From: Desulfovibrio sp. UIB00
Lineage (GTDB): Bacteria > Desulfobacterota > Desulfovibrionia > Desulfovibrionales > Desulfovibrionaceae
Length of the DNA stretch: 64,000 bases
Assembly: GCF_022508225.1 (NCBI RefSeq)
Contig: NZ_JAETXJ010000008.1
Span: 62,001-126,000 of the forward strand
Reading direction: 5' to 3'
A program made the position numbers and the translations under genes. The notes beneath the pieces are model-generated. The model worked only from the letters and a program-made list of their open reading frames with translations, was not told the DNA's origin and searched no databases. Position 1 is the stretch's first letter, and each line of letters starts with the position of its first letter. This document shows, piece after piece, positions 17,654 to 26,170 of the stretch.

Positions 17654-19297
17654 CTATTGACCCTCCCCCTGCGCCTCGGGCGCGTCATCATCCTCTACCA
17701 CGTTGGGCAGGTCTTCCTGGCGCATATCCATGGTGCGCTTGCACTCGCCCTTCATCACAAGGGCATTGCCCACCAGCTCGTGCAGGCCGCTCACATTGAC
17801 GCCGGGCGCCCAGTAATTGGCAAGCGGGGGCAGAGTGGCGCGGTCAATGGCGCACACGCAGGCCATGTGGTTGACGCCGTGCTTTTCCTGCACATAGCGC
17901 AGGGCATTGCCGCGCGGCATGCCGGAACGCATGCGCAGTTCCATGATTTCTTCTGTGTTGAGGCCGGAACCGGCACCGCAGCAGAAGGTCTGCTCGCGGA
18001 TGGTGTTTTCGGGCATTTCCACAAAGTTGTTACACACGGCGTTGAGCACGTAGCGGGGTTCATCAAGCAGACCCATGCCGCGCGCAGGGTTGCACGAGTC
18101 ATGGAAGGTGGTGATGATATGGTCGTTACGGCTGGGGTCGAGGTTCAGCTTGTTGTGGTGGATCAGGTCAGCCGTGAACTCGGCAATGTGCACCATCTTG
18201 GTGGAAGCCGCGTTCTGGAACACCGTGCCCGTGTAGGGAGAAACAGGCGTCGTCATGTGCGAGGGCGACGGGCCGTTGTAGGTGTCCATGTACTGGTTGA
18301 TCACGCGCCACATGTGGCCGCATTCGCCGCCCAGAATCCACTTGGACCCCAGACGTTCGGCTTCGGCGTACATTTTGGCGTTGAGCTTCTTTGCCATGTT
18401 GAACGTGGTAAAGGAGCCGAAGTTGCCGCCTTCCGAAGCGTAGGTCGAAAAGGTGTAGTCCAGATCCAGCTCATGGAAGAGCATCAGATAGCCCATGAAG
18501 GTGTAGATGCCGGGGTCGGCAAATACGTCGCCAGAGGGCGTGATGAACAGGATTTCGTGGCCCTTTTCGTTGAAGGGCGTCTTGGGACGGATGCCGGTGA
18601 TGGTTTCGCAGTCATCGGCCAGCATTTCCACGATTTCCACAAAGGAGTGGGGCTTGATACCAAGGTGGTTGCCGGTGAAGCTGCAGTTCTTGACCGGATC
18701 CATGATCCAGTGGATGCCAAGGCCCACTTCATGCAGGAGTTCGCGCACGATGGCAGTGATTTCCGCCGTGTCGATGCCGTAGGGGCAGAAGAGCGAGCAA
18801 CGGCGGCATTCGGTGCACTGGTAGGCGTAGTAGAAGAGTTCCTTCACTACTTCCTTGTCCCAGCCGCGAGCGCCCACTTTCTTGCCGAGGATCTTGCCCA
18901 GCATGGTGTGGTCGCGGCGGTAGAGCGAACGGAGCAGCTCGGCGCGCAACACGGGCATGTTCTTGGGATCATTGGTGCCCAGGAAAAAGTGGCATTTGTC
19001 GGCGCAAGCGCCGCAACGCACACAGATATCCATGAACAGCTTGAGCGAACGGTGCTTTTCAAGGCGTTCTTCAAAAGCATCGCAGAGAATCTGTTCCCAG
19101 TTTTCGGGCAGGTTCCAGTCTTCTGCCGCCGGATCCCATTCGTGGGGATTGGGCATGTGCAGAAGTTCCATGGTCTCTTGCTTGGCCGGATAGCAGAAGC
19201 TGCCCGGTGTAAATTCGGGCTTGGTGTCAAGCCAGTCCTGGGCGGGAAAGGCCGGGCGGCTGGACACAAGCATTTGCGGCGTAGGTAATTTTGCCAT
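17654..19297 (-). CDS. dsrK: DsrK, cytoplasmic iron-sulfur (HdrD-like) catalytic subunit
   Basis: 547 residues, related to the catalytic subunit of heterodisulfide reductase. Two 4Fe-4S binding sets are seen: CVRCGACADKC and CTECRRCSLFCPYG. Two cysteine-rich domains follow, with CGHMWR in the first and CCGAGSGLNTEE in the second; the second supplies a catalytic 4Fe-4S site in the family. It is thought to act on the DsrC trisulfide or disulfide at the cytoplasmic face of the membrane, with DsrM as its membrane partner. The ATG at 19297 is preceded by GGAG, 12 bases after the dsrM stop. Confidence 0.95.
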   Translation of the reverse strand: MAKLPTPQMLVSSRPAFPAQDWLDTKPEFTPGSFCYPAKQETMELLHMPNPHEWDPAAEDWNLPENWEQILCDAFEERLEKHRSLKLFMDICVRCGACADKCHFFLGTNDPKNMPVLRAELLRSLYRRDHTMLGKILGKKVGARGWDKEVVKELFYYAYQCTECRRCSLFCPYGIDTAEITAIVRELLHEVGLGIHWIMDPVKNCSFTGNHLGIKPHSFVEIVEMLADDCETITGIRPKTPFNEKGHEILFITPSGDVFADPGIYTFMGYLMLFHELDLDYTFSTYASEGGNFGSFTTFNMAKKLNAKMYAEAERLGSKWILGGECGHMWRVINQYMDTYNGPSPSHMTTPVSPYTGTVFQNAASTKMVHIAEFTADLIHHNKLNLDPSRNDHIITTFHDSCNPARGMGLLDEPRYVLNAVCNNFVEMPENTIREQTFCCGAGSGLNTEEIMELRMRSGMPRGNALRYVQEKHGVNHMACVCAIDRATLPPLANYWAPGVNVSGLHELVGNALVMKGECKRTMDMRQEDLPNVVEDDDAPEAQGEGQ

Positions 19298-19309
19298 CGT
19301 GGAAACTCC

Positions 19310-20329
19310 TTACTCGGCGGCCTTTTCGGGTTGCTTTTCCAGCGGCAGCCCGGCATCAGCCATGGCGTCGCGGTAGGTGTCCTCGTACTCGGCGTAGGTG
19401 AAGTACTGCTTGGGCGGATTCCAGGGGTTGATGTGGCGCACGCGGCGGGAATTATTCGCCATGTTGCGCGTGGGGCTGAAGAACACGCCCGGCATGTGCA
19501 TGAGCTTGGAGAAGGGGAAGTAAATCAGCAGTACGCAGACCAGAGTAAGGTGCGTGAAGAACAGCGCGTTGATGCCCACGGTGGACACAGGCGCAAAGTG
19601 GGTCAGGCCCATGACGAAAATCTTGACCTGGGCGATTTCGGTCTTGTCGAAATAGCGCAGGCAGATACCGGTACCCACGATGCTGATGATCAGCCACAGG
19701 GGGAAGTAGTCGTTGGCAAGCGAAAGGTAGCGCAGGCGTTCGTTAAACAGGCGGCGTCCCAGAAGGAACAGCAGCGCTACCAGCAACAGGCCGCCCGTCC
19801 AGAAGAAGCGGGGCGAGCCAAACTGCATGATGCCGTCAATGCTTTCCAGAAAGCGAATACAGGAAGGCACGGGTTCCATAAAGAAACGGAAGTGACGGAT
19901 AAAAACCAGCAGGAAGCAGTAGTGGAACAGCAGGGCAAAAACCCACAGCCACTTGGAGGAATAATAGATGGTGCGCGGCCCGTTGCTGACGGGATCAAAT
20001 TCCCTCACTTCCGCAACCGTGTTGCGGAACAGCGAACGGAAGCAGAACACTTCCAGAAACATGCGCTGCACAACACCCCAAGTTGTGCTGGGACAGTCGA
20101 TTTTTGCCTGCTTGATGAAGTCAAGCGACTGCTCCTGCCCACCTGTGGTGGGGATGCAGAAGGGCACGGGCGATTTGGCCCAGTACACCATGCGCCAGAC
20201 GACACCGGCGATGAACACGACTACTGCCACATAAGGCAGCGCCACGCCGAACAGGCCCGCAAGCCCTATGGCCGCTCCCGCCCAGGCGATGGCTCCTATG
20301 AGCAGCACCAGCAGTAATGAATTGAACAT
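19310..20329 (-). CDS. dsrM: DsrM, cytochrome b membrane subunit
   Basis: 339 residues with about six hydrophobic helices and histidines positioned for two haem b groups, in the NarI/HdrE family (for example LLFHYCFLLVFIRHFRF and MGLTHFAPVSTVG). It takes electrons from menaquinol and hands them to DsrK. It starts the canonical dsrMKJOP run. An RsbRD-like gene lies 117 bases upstream on the same strand; no terminator was seen between them, so the operon may begin there. The identity is secure from family features and the operon. Confidence 0.95.
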   Translation of the reverse strand: MFNSLLLVLLIGAIAWAGAAIGLAGLFGVALPYVAVVVFIAGVVWRMVYWAKSPVPFCIPTTGGQEQSLDFIKQAKIDCPSTTWGVVQRMFLEVFCFRSLFRNTVAEVREFDPVSNGPRTIYYSSKWLWVFALLFHYCFLLVFIRHFRFFMEPVPSCIRFLESIDGIMQFGSPRFFWTGGLLLVALLFLLGRRLFNERLRYLSLANDYFPLWLIISIVGTGICLRYFDKTEIAQVKIFVMGLTHFAPVSTVGINALFFTHLTLVCVLLIYFPFSKLMHMPGVFFSPTRNMANNSRRVRHINPWNPPKQYFTYAEYEDTYRDAMADAGLPLEKQPEKAAE

Positions 20330-20446
20330 TCCCTACCTCACTTCCACTAAAGTTGCCTCAAAAGCCCACCACGGGATTTGAGAGATCTCTGGCCCGCATG
20401 CTGCAAAGCCCACGGTCAGGCCCTACGGCCTAATGAACGCGGAATG

Positions 20447-20980
20447 TCAGCGGTCGTCCCCAGAAGGAACGGCTCCGCTTTCCAGTTGTTGCGCCCAGCG
20501 CGCCAGTTGGGCGTGCTGGTTGCGTATTTCCGTAATGCGCGACTCAGCCAGAATTTCCCGGTCTTCCATATACATGTCGAAGGCCAGGAGCGTCAGGCTG
20601 TCGATGCGCGATTCGGTCTCAAGGTAGGCCGCCAGGTCGTCCTGGGCCATAAGTTCAGGCATGACGTGTTGCCGCAGAAGAGGCTTCATGAGGCTGAACA
20701 CGGCCAGGCTCTGGCTGGGGGAGAATTTTTGCACTGCCCGCAGTTTGATAAAGCGGTCCATTGCCTTGCGGGTCTGGGCCACTTCCACGGATTCGCCGGT
20801 AACGGCATCGTACACAGCCCCTGCGGCTTCCTTGGTCATGTTTGCTACCGGATTGCCGAAGGGGTCGTCTTTTGTGCGAAGAAAACCTGTCGTTTCAAAT
20901 GGATAGGTGTCGAATACGGAGTCTGTCCATAAACGCACCATCTCGCTCTTGTGTTTACGAAACACGTCGATTGCTTTCAT
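20447..20980 (-). CDS. RsbRD N-terminal-domain-like protein upstream of dsrMKJOP
   Basis: 177 residues, all helical in appearance, without membrane segments or cysteine clusters. The pattern KAIDVFRKHKSEMVRLWTDS and the later ESRIDSLTLLAFDMYMEDRE match the RsbRD-type N-terminal regulatory domain (a globin-like non-haem helical bundle found in stressosome RsbR proteins and in stand-alone proteins of sulfate reducers). There is no C-terminal STAS domain, so it is a stand-alone sensor-like module. It is immediately upstream of dsrM on the same strand with no terminator between, which suggests a role in regulating or assembling the Dsr complex (inference). A strong hairpin lies just upstream at 21026-21057. 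Confidence 0.7.
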   Translation of the reverse strand: MKAIDVFRKHKSEMVRLWTDSVFDTYPFETTGFLRTKDDPFGNPVANMTKEAAGAVYDAVTGESVEVAQTRKAMDRFIKLRAVQKFSPSQSLAVFSLMKPLLRQHVMPELMAQDDLAAYLETESRIDSLTLLAFDMYMEDREILAESRITEIRNQHAQLARWAQQLESGAVPSGDDR

Positions 20981-21025
20981 TCTGTCCCCGTGCCCTTTTG
21001 TCTAAGGCTCTCTCATATAAATAGT

Positions 21026-21057
21026 AAGCGCAAAGGGCGTCAAGCCCCTTTGCGCTT
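21026..21057. terminator. Terminator-like hairpin between the VKOR-type gene and the RsbRD-like gene
   Basis: A perfect 12-base stem (AAGCGCAAAGGG / CCCTTTGCGCTT) with an eight-base loop. It should end the minus-strand VKOR-type transcript, although the T-run on the minus side is poor. Read on the plus strand, the stem ends in TTTT. Confidence 0.65.
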
Positions 21058-21199
21058 TTAAAACGCAAGGTTTGTCATTTTTTGCACAAGGCCCCGGTGG
21101 AGGCGATAAGCCAGGGTAGTTTAAGGCCACGCCTGGACAGGCTAAATCGACCCGTGCAGTTCCTGCGCCGGAGGCAAAAAGAACTAGAGCCGGCTTTGC

Positions 21200-22177
21200 C
21201 TAAGGGCAGGGCGTTGTGCCAGAACACTGGCCAGCCACTTGCGGGTCAAGCGGCAAATCTGCACTGCCTGCTGCCGGGGGGGGAGTAGGAGCTTGCGGCA
21301 AAGAAGCCTGGCCTGCCTGCTGCTTGGTATTCTTTTTCAGCATGGCGGGCAAGCCGTGGTATTCAAAAAATGGAACTGTCTGCGAACCAGCCATGAACAC
21401 GTGGGCCTTGTTGCGCAACATGCGCAGGCGCAGCAGCAGCATGTCGGGCGCGGTGGCGGCCATGCCCGATGGCGCAGCAATGTCTTTTGCCTTGGTCAGG
21501 GCTTCAGAAAGACTTGCGCCGTTATCCATGAGGCGCAGCATGCGCGCGACTGTATGAATGTCGGCTTCATTTTCTGCCAGAGGGTAGAAGGCCACATCCA
21601 CATGGCCGGAGAGAAGGGCGATGCCTTCCTGACAACTGGGGCAGGAGGGAGAAAAAAACATGCGCACGCTGGCTTCGTTGCTGTTGTCCGTGATGGCCCA
21701 CACGTCCGCCTGCGTACGCAGGGCGGTACCCGTGTTGACGATAAACAGCAGAGCCCACAGAGCCAGCAAAAGCGAACGGCCCGGCTTGTCCGCCGGAAGA
21801 CCGGAGCGGCTGCGCTGCGCTGCTTGCCGAAAGCCAGCGTAGATCATGGCAAAAAAGCAGGCTACAATAAGGCAGCTCACACAGGGGGCCGTAACCGCCA
21901 TGAGCAGCAAAAGGCCGATATCGCCCAGAAGGGCCAAACCCGCCAGAATCAGGCCCAACTGGGCCGCACCCATCAAGGCAGCTGCGGCAAGCAGCGTGAA
22001 CATGACCCCGCCAGCCCACCAAAGTGATATGCCCGCAACGGACGTATCCTGGAACAGTGCGCAGCCAGAAGTTACACACAGGTTCACTTCGTTGCCAAAG
22101 GCGCTCCAGATACAGAAGGCCGCAGCCAGAACGGCCATGCTCAGAATGCCAGGAAATAATTGATGGGTTCGGTTCAT
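21200..22177 (-). CDS. Vitamin K epoxide reductase (VKOR)-family membrane protein fused to a thioredoxin-like domain
   Basis: 325 residues. Five transmembrane helices span about residues 7-195. Between helices 1 and 2 is a cysteine pair (NLCVTSGC), and helix 4 begins with CVSC, the VKOR active-site CxxC that exchanges electrons with quinone. After helix 5 a periplasmic domain holds FFSPSCPSCQEG, a thioredoxin-type CxxC. Bacterial VKOR-Trx fusions oxidise protein cysteines to disulfides and can replace DsbB/DsbA. The last 40 residues are Pro/Ala-rich and end near a further Cys (CSGTTPCP). The start at 22177 (MNRTHQLFPG) puts helix 1 right after the N-terminus; the frame is open to 22291. No partner Dsb gene is adjacent. 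Confidence 0.75.
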   Translation of the reverse strand: MNRTHQLFPGILSMAVLAAAFCIWSAFGNEVNLCVTSGCALFQDTSVAGISLWWAGGVMFTLLAAAALMGAAQLGLILAGLALLGDIGLLLLMAVTAPCVSCLIVACFFAMIYAGFRQAAQRSRSGLPADKPGRSLLLALWALLFIVNTGTALRTQADVWAITDNSNEASVRMFFSPSCPSCQEGIALLSGHVDVAFYPLAENEADIHTVARMLRLMDNGASLSEALTKAKDIAAPSGMAATAPDMLLLRLRMLRNKAHVFMAGSQTVPFFEYHGLPAMLKKNTKQQAGQASLPQAPTPPPAAGSADLPLDPQVAGQCSGTTPCP

Positions 22178-22526
22178 AGGTACCTGTGAATGTAATAGCT
22201 TTTCGGCTGGTGCAGCAATAGCGCGACAGGCCCGGTACTGACCATCATTAGGCCCGCCGAAACATCGGGCTGTAGCCGCGATTTCATGCAACTCGTTTCA
22301 GGTTATAGGCTGTTTTTGCTTTTTCGTAAAGCGCGGCCCCATCTCTGTTACATGGTGGTTGTGCGCCAATAAGGGGCTGCGCAAAACTATATTGCGGAGG
22401 CTGTGGCGAAAGTATGCCGTGCACTATTATTTCATCTCGCATGCGGCAAGGGCTAGCAATATGCCCAAATTCGGCAAGCCCAGGCCGCAGGGGGCCATAA
22501 CTGCTGGCCGCAGTGGGGATGCAGCT
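22178..22526. other. Intergenic stretch between the VKOR-type gene and sat
   Basis: About 350 bases. It should hold the promoter of the VKOR-type gene on the minus strand. I found no convincing small gene, RNA or repeat in it apart from the sat terminator at its right edge. Confidence 0.5.
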
Positions 22527-22556
22527 AAAACAAAAGGACGCCCTTTCGGGCGTCCT
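22527..22556 (-). terminator. Rho-independent terminator of sat
   Basis: A nine-base stem AGGACGCCC / GGGCGTCCT with loop TTTC or its complement, followed on the minus strand by TTTTGTTTT. It lies 26 bases beyond the sat stop. Confidence 0.88.
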
Positions 22557-22582
22557 CTCGCGTTGTGTTGCTGCGGTCAAGC

Positions 22583-23854
22583 TTACATGGTGGAGCCGGA
22601 GGCCGCACGCTGCATCTTGATTTCAACTTTTTCGGTCAGGCTGGCATAGTATTCGCGCAGGATGACGAGCACTTCAGCGCGGCCAAAGTGATCCGGCACT
22701 TCCGCGCCTTCGGAGAGCATCTTGCGCAGCTTGGTGCCGGACAGGATGACGCGATCTTCCTTGGTGTGGGGGCAGGTGCGCATGCTGGCCATGCCGTCGC
22801 ACTTTTTGCAGTAGAAGGTCCAGTCAATGTTCAGCGGTTCGCAGAGCAGACGCTTGCCTGCTTCGGCGGGCACAGGGATCTTGCGGAAGATTTCCTGGGC
22901 TTCAAACATGCCGTAGAAGTCGCCCACGCCAGCGTGGTCGCGGCCAACCAGCAAGTTGTTGATGCCGTAGTTCTGGCGGAAGGTGGCGTGCAGCAGGGCT
23001 TCGCGGGGACCGGCATAACGCATGTCCAGGGGGTAGCCAGCCTGAATGACGAAGTCTTTCACGAAGTACTTGTCAACCAGGGTGTCGATGCACTTCACGC
23101 GCACTTCGGCGGGGATGTCGCCGGGCTTCAGGGAGCCCACGAGGGAGTGGATAACCACGCCGTCGCAAACTTCCACGCCGATCTTGGCCAGGTATTCATG
23201 CGAGCGGTGCATGGGGTTGCGCAGCTGAAGAGCGGCAACCTTCTGCCAGCCGCGTTCGTCCATCTTGGCGCGCAGCTGAGCAGGGGTCATGTACACGCCG
23301 GGGAACTTTTCGGGGAATTCGCCCTGCGAAAGAACCTTAACGGTACCGGCAACGTTGAATTCGTTCTGAGCCAGAACCATCTTCACGCCGGGGTGGTCAG
23401 CGGGGGCCACTTCCCAGAACTTTTCGGAGTCAGGGCCAGTGCCCTTGAACACCAGTTCGCATTCCCACTTTTTGTCGGCTTCGGTCATTTCATAGACTTC
23501 TTCGACCTTCATGGTAGCCATGATTTCGCCTTTGCGAACCAGGGCCACTTCTTCGCCGACCTTGAGGGCCTTGGCGTCAGCAGCGGGAACATCAAGGGTA
23601 ACGGGCACGGGCCAGAAGGTGCCGTCAGAAAGGGTCATCTTTTCGCAGACGCTCTTCCAGTTGGCCTTGTTCATGAAGCCGTTCAGAGGCGAGAAACCGC
23701 CAATGCCCATCATGATCAGGTCGCCCTTGGCGCGGGAAGAAATCTCGATCTGCTTCAGGCCTGCGGCTTTTTTCTTCTCGTCATCCAAGGCCTTACCTTC
23801 CAGAAGGCAACAGACCAGACCCTTACCGCCATGAGGAGCTACCAGCTTGGACAT
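22583..23854 (-). CDS. sat: Sulfate adenylyltransferase (ATP sulfurylase), dissimilatory type
   Basis: 423 residues. It makes adenylyl sulfate (APS) and pyrophosphate from ATP and sulfate, the first step of sulfate respiration in the cytoplasm. The nucleotide and sulfate site is seen as [12 protein letters not shown] (residues 210-221, the QxRNxxHxxH signature) and [13 protein letters not shown] (about 303-315). A later [15 protein letters not shown] group matches the metal-binding cysteines known in ATP sulfurylases of sulfate reducers. There is no APS kinase extension, as expected for a dissimilatory enzyme. The start is preceded by GGAGG. It is monocistronic: its own promoter region lies upstream and a terminator follows. 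Confidence 0.97.
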   Translation of the reverse strand: MSKLVAPHGGKGLVCCLLEGKALDDEKKKAAGLKQIEISSRAKGDLIMMGIGGFSPLNGFMNKANWKSVCEKMTLSDGTFWPVPVTLDVPAADAKALKVGEEVALVRKGEIMATMKVEEVYEMTEADKKWECELVFKGTGPDSEKFWEVAPADHPGVKMVLAQNEFNVAGTVKVLSQGEFPEKFPGVYMTPAQLRAKMDERGWQKVAALQLRNPMHRSHEYLAKIGVEVCDGVVIHSLVGSLKPGDIPAEVRVKCIDTLVDKYFVKDFVIQAGYPLDMRYAGPREALLHATFRQNYGINNLLVGRDHAGVGDFYGMFEAQEIFRKIPVPAEAGKRLLCEPLNIDWTFYCKKCDGMASMRTCPHTKEDRVILSGTKLRKMLSEGAEVPDHFGRAEVLVILREYYASLTEKVEIKMQRAASGSTM

Positions 23855-23934
23855 TGCGAAATCCTCCGTGTTTTAGTTATGTGGGCATCCTTCCGTGGCC
23901 GCGTCGCCATGCGGAAGGGCAGCGTTCAGTTCGC

Positions 23935-23963
23935 ATCTTGTGAATAATCTAACAAAAAGTCAA
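23935..23963 (-). promoter_or_regulatory. Candidate sigma-70-type promoter of sat
   Basis: On the minus strand a perfect-looking -35 hexamer (TTGACT) is followed after 17 bases by a weak -10 element (CAAGAT). It lies about 80 bases upstream of the sat ATG in an AT-rich stretch. The -10 matches the consensus at only three positions, so the call is tentative. Confidence 0.4.
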
Positions 23964-24284
23964 CTACCTCTTAAAACTTTTCCTGACTACTCGCCAAAAA
24001 AACCACAGCCACAGCGGGTAATACGGAAAATTCACCGACACCTATACGCTGAATCGCGCAAAAAGAGAAGGGGGATTCACAATAAAAATGTGCCTGAACC
24101 CGAAAAAGCATGTGAAAGTGCGCTTTTTTTCGCAAAGTCTTTTGCTGGGCTATGTTGCGCGAATTGGCGTCATTGCTTGCAGGCAGCGAAATAGGGAGAA
24201 AAACTGTTTGGCTGGATAGAAAGTTGCTGACTGGGGGAAATTTTTCTCAACCATCATGCCCGCTCCTCGTCAAAGCAGAAGCAA
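23964..24284. other. AT-rich upstream region of sat
   Basis: About 320 bases between the candidate sat promoter and the ssb terminator, clearly more AT-rich than the flanking genes. No open frame with a ribosome site was convincing. A CACA-N7-TGTG inverted repeat near 24077-24091 could be a regulator site. Nothing else was recognised. Confidence 0.4.
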
Positions 24285-24316
24285 CAAAAAAGGCGTGGAT
24301 GTAGCATCCACGCCTT
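24285..24316 (-). terminator. Rho-independent terminator of ssb
   Basis: A twelve-base stem AAGGCGTGGATG / CATCCACGCCTT with loop TAG or its complement, followed on the minus strand by TTTTTT. It begins 27 bases after the ssb stop. Confidence 0.9.
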
Positions 24317-24343
24317 GCGGTCAATAATCGGAGGGATTAGCCC

Positions 24344-24901
24344 CTAGAACGGCACATCGTCCATGTTGGAGGCTTCGGAAGGGAAGGCCGGGCCGAGATC
24401 ATCGTCCATGGGCTGCGGTTTGCGGCTGCCGCCCTGGGGGGCATAGCCGCCGCGTCCGCCCTGCGCACCCTGGCCGCCGCGAGGGGCATTGCCCCGAGGA
24501 GCCGCAGAGGCAGCGGGCGCGCCGTAGTCGTCTTCAAACCCACGTCCACCGCCGCCTTCACGTGGGGCATCGCCGCCCTTGCGGTCAAGAAACTGCACGC
24601 GTTGAGCCTTGATTTCGGTGGTATAGCGATCCTGGCCCTGCTGATCCTGCCATTTGCGGGTTTGCAGGCTGCCTTCCACGTAGATCAGGCTGCCCTTGGC
24701 AAGGAAGTTGGCGCAGTTTTCCGCCTGGCGCTGAAAAACAGAAACGCGGTGCCATTCAGTGCGATCCACCTTGTTGCCGTCACGGTCGGTATAGGATTCG
24801 TCAGTGGCGACATTCAGGGTGGCAACGGGCGAACCGCTCTGGGTGTACCGCAGCTCGGGGTCGCGGCCCAGACGGCCAATAATCATTACTTTGTTCAGCA
24901 T
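24344..24901 (-). CDS. ssb: Single-stranded DNA-binding protein
   Basis: 185 residues. The N-terminal OB fold is clear from MLNKVMIIGRLGRDPELRYT and DRTEWHRVSVFQRQAE. A glycine-, arginine- and alanine-rich disordered linker runs from about residue 115 to 165. The protein ends in the conserved acidic tip DDVPF, which recruits replication and repair proteins in this family. It is essential for replication, recombination and repair. The start has GGAG upstream, and the gene may share a transcript with the short gene upstream at 24936-25274 (35-base gap). A strong terminator follows. Confidence 0.97.
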   Translation of the reverse strand: MLNKVMIIGRLGRDPELRYTQSGSPVATLNVATDESYTDRDGNKVDRTEWHRVSVFQRQAENCANFLAKGSLIYVEGSLQTRKWQDQQGQDRYTTEIKAQRVQFLDRKGGDAPREGGGGRGFEDDYGAPAASAAPRGNAPRGGQGAQGGRGGYAPQGGSRKPQPMDDDLGPAFPSEASNMDDVPF

Positions 24902-24935
24902 GGTGATGCTCCAAGGTGGTATTCGAGTTTCAGAC

Positions 24936-25274
24936 TCAGGCTACAAACGCCTTTTCGAGCTGATCCAGCACGTCTTCAAGGGAGTCGCTCAACTTGTTGG
25001 CTTCGCGCGGCTGCCATTCGGCAAGGGCCGCTTCCAGTTCGGCCTTGAGCCTTGCGGCTTCAAGAATGCCGGGGCCAAGGGCCTTGCGGCGGGCTGGCGA
25101 CCATGGCAAAAACTGCAAGCCTTCATCCAGCGCCTTCACCATTTCAAGCACTCCATGTTTTTCATGCTTGATGGGAACGCTGAAAGCCAGCTCTGTAAGT
25201 TTGGGCCAGAGTTTTTCCAGCAGGTCTTCGTTCCAGGTGACGGCGCTCACGCGGATTTGCAGTGCATTGCCCAT
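24936..25274 (-). CDS. Conserved-looking hypothetical protein of 112 residues
   Basis: A short, soluble, helix-rich protein with no signal peptide or membrane segment. It begins MGNALQIRVSAVTWNED and has an acidic, leucine-rich C-terminal half (LSDSLEDVLDQLEKAF) that may form a helical hairpin. A GGGAG ribosome site precedes the ATG. It lies between ssb and the biotin carrier gene on the same strand, with 35 and 104 bases on either side. Codon use and GC content match its neighbours, so it is probably a real gene. I do not recognise the family. Confidence 0.65.
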   Translation of the reverse strand: MGNALQIRVSAVTWNEDLLEKLWPKLTELAFSVPIKHEKHGVLEMVKALDEGLQFLPWSPARRKALGPGILEAARLKAELEAALAEWQPREANKLSDSLEDVLDQLEKAFVA

Positions 25275-25378
25275 AGGTGCTCCCTTGGCGGCGGGCCGCC
25301 CGTATGCGAATTTGCCGCGCCCAGACGAGCTGCTTTCGGCAGCGTGCGCAGGGCAACGGCCTGTGCTGGCAGGAGAGC

Positions 25379-26029
25379 CTAGTCTTTTTCAGTCCATTCG
25401 GTCTGCACGCGCATGATGACTTCCTGAATGGCGGGAAGCTGATCCTGCGGGCATACGCCGATGAGGGGCGCTCCGGCGTCGATGTTTTCGTTATAGGTGA
25501 AGTAGACGGCATAGATAACGCCCGCAGGCCCCGTATAGACCAGCGGCACCTCGCGCTTCATGCGCGACATGATGAGCAGTTCCATGCCTTCGCGCACGGC
25601 TACCGACTGTGAATCTGCCGCGCGGATTTTTTTGTCCACCTCAGGTGTGAAGTAGTACTTGGCCCGCTCGGGCGCAACAAAAAGATGCAGGGCTTTTTTG
25701 AGCAGGATGCGTTCCACCTCTGCGCGGGTGAGCATGTGCCGCACCACGGCAAGGGGGGTGCCTGCCTCCACAAATGTGCCTTCAAGTTCGGTGTGCAGAA
25801 GGCTGATCTCGCCCTTTTCGTTGGCGCAGATGGATTTGGGATTGCGTTCGCGTTCAAGCGTGGCGATGAGCGTCCCGGGCTTTTCCTTCCACTGGCCCTG
25901 CGGGCCTACCACCTTGTCGCCCTGTTTTATGCCCGCAAATGTCACCTTGCCCGTGTGGGGCGTGCTGATGACTATTTCGCGGTAGGGCGAAGCCTTTATT
26001 TCGTCCAGCAGTGCAGATATGTTTATCAT
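25379..26029 (-). CDS. Biotin carrier (attachment) protein with two tandem biotinyl-like domains, acetyl-CoA carboxylase-type
   Basis: 216 residues. The C-terminal domain (about 125-205) is a biotinyl fold: MSRMKREVPLV places Lys158 in the M-K position, then TGPAGVIYAV and a DAGAPLIGV strand follow. The usual A-M-K-M motif is changed to R-M-K-R. The N-terminal domain (about 15-100) has the same strand pattern (STPHTGKVTFAGIKQGDKV, FVEAGTPLAVV) but no lysine at the attachment turn (LERERNPKS), so it should not carry biotin. It sits next to a carboxyltransferase and a biotin carboxylase on the same strand and should shuttle CO2 between them for malonyl-CoA synthesis. The ribosome site is weak. 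Confidence 0.75.
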   Translation of the reverse strand: MINISALLDEIKASPYREIVISTPHTGKVTFAGIKQGDKVVGPQGQWKEKPGTLIATLERERNPKSICANEKGEISLLHTELEGTFVEAGTPLAVVRHMLTRAEVERILLKKALHLFVAPERAKYYFTPEVDKKIRAADSQSVAVREGMELLIMSRMKREVPLVYTGPAGVIYAVYFTYNENIDAGAPLIGVCPQDQLPAIQEVIMRVQTEWTEKD

Positions 26030-26170
26030 GCTTGGGTCCGTTAACGTTATATATTGGCGACGCTCCGGCTGGTGGGGCTGCTGCCCCCGAACCGCCGGCG
26101 CATGGCGACCGGACTGTTCCCGGCCGCCGCGTCACTCGGAATACTTGTCGTTTTTCTACGCAGTGGGGCG

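Noticed and set aside
17297..19288. 663-codon open frame on the plus strand opposite dsrJ-dsrK
   Set aside because: It is a GC-driven shadow: His/Val/Gly-rich, no ribosome site, no recognisable motif, and dsrK on the other strand is certain. The same applies to long frames at 26054-27685 (opposite the carboxyltransferase), 31460-33475 (opposite typA), 22565-23947 (opposite sat) and 61228-62655 (opposite leuA).
25379..26029. Biotin carrier without any biotinyl lysine
   Set aside because: The first domain lacks it, but the C-terminal domain has Met-Lys (Lys158) in the right turn, so the protein can still be biotinylated.
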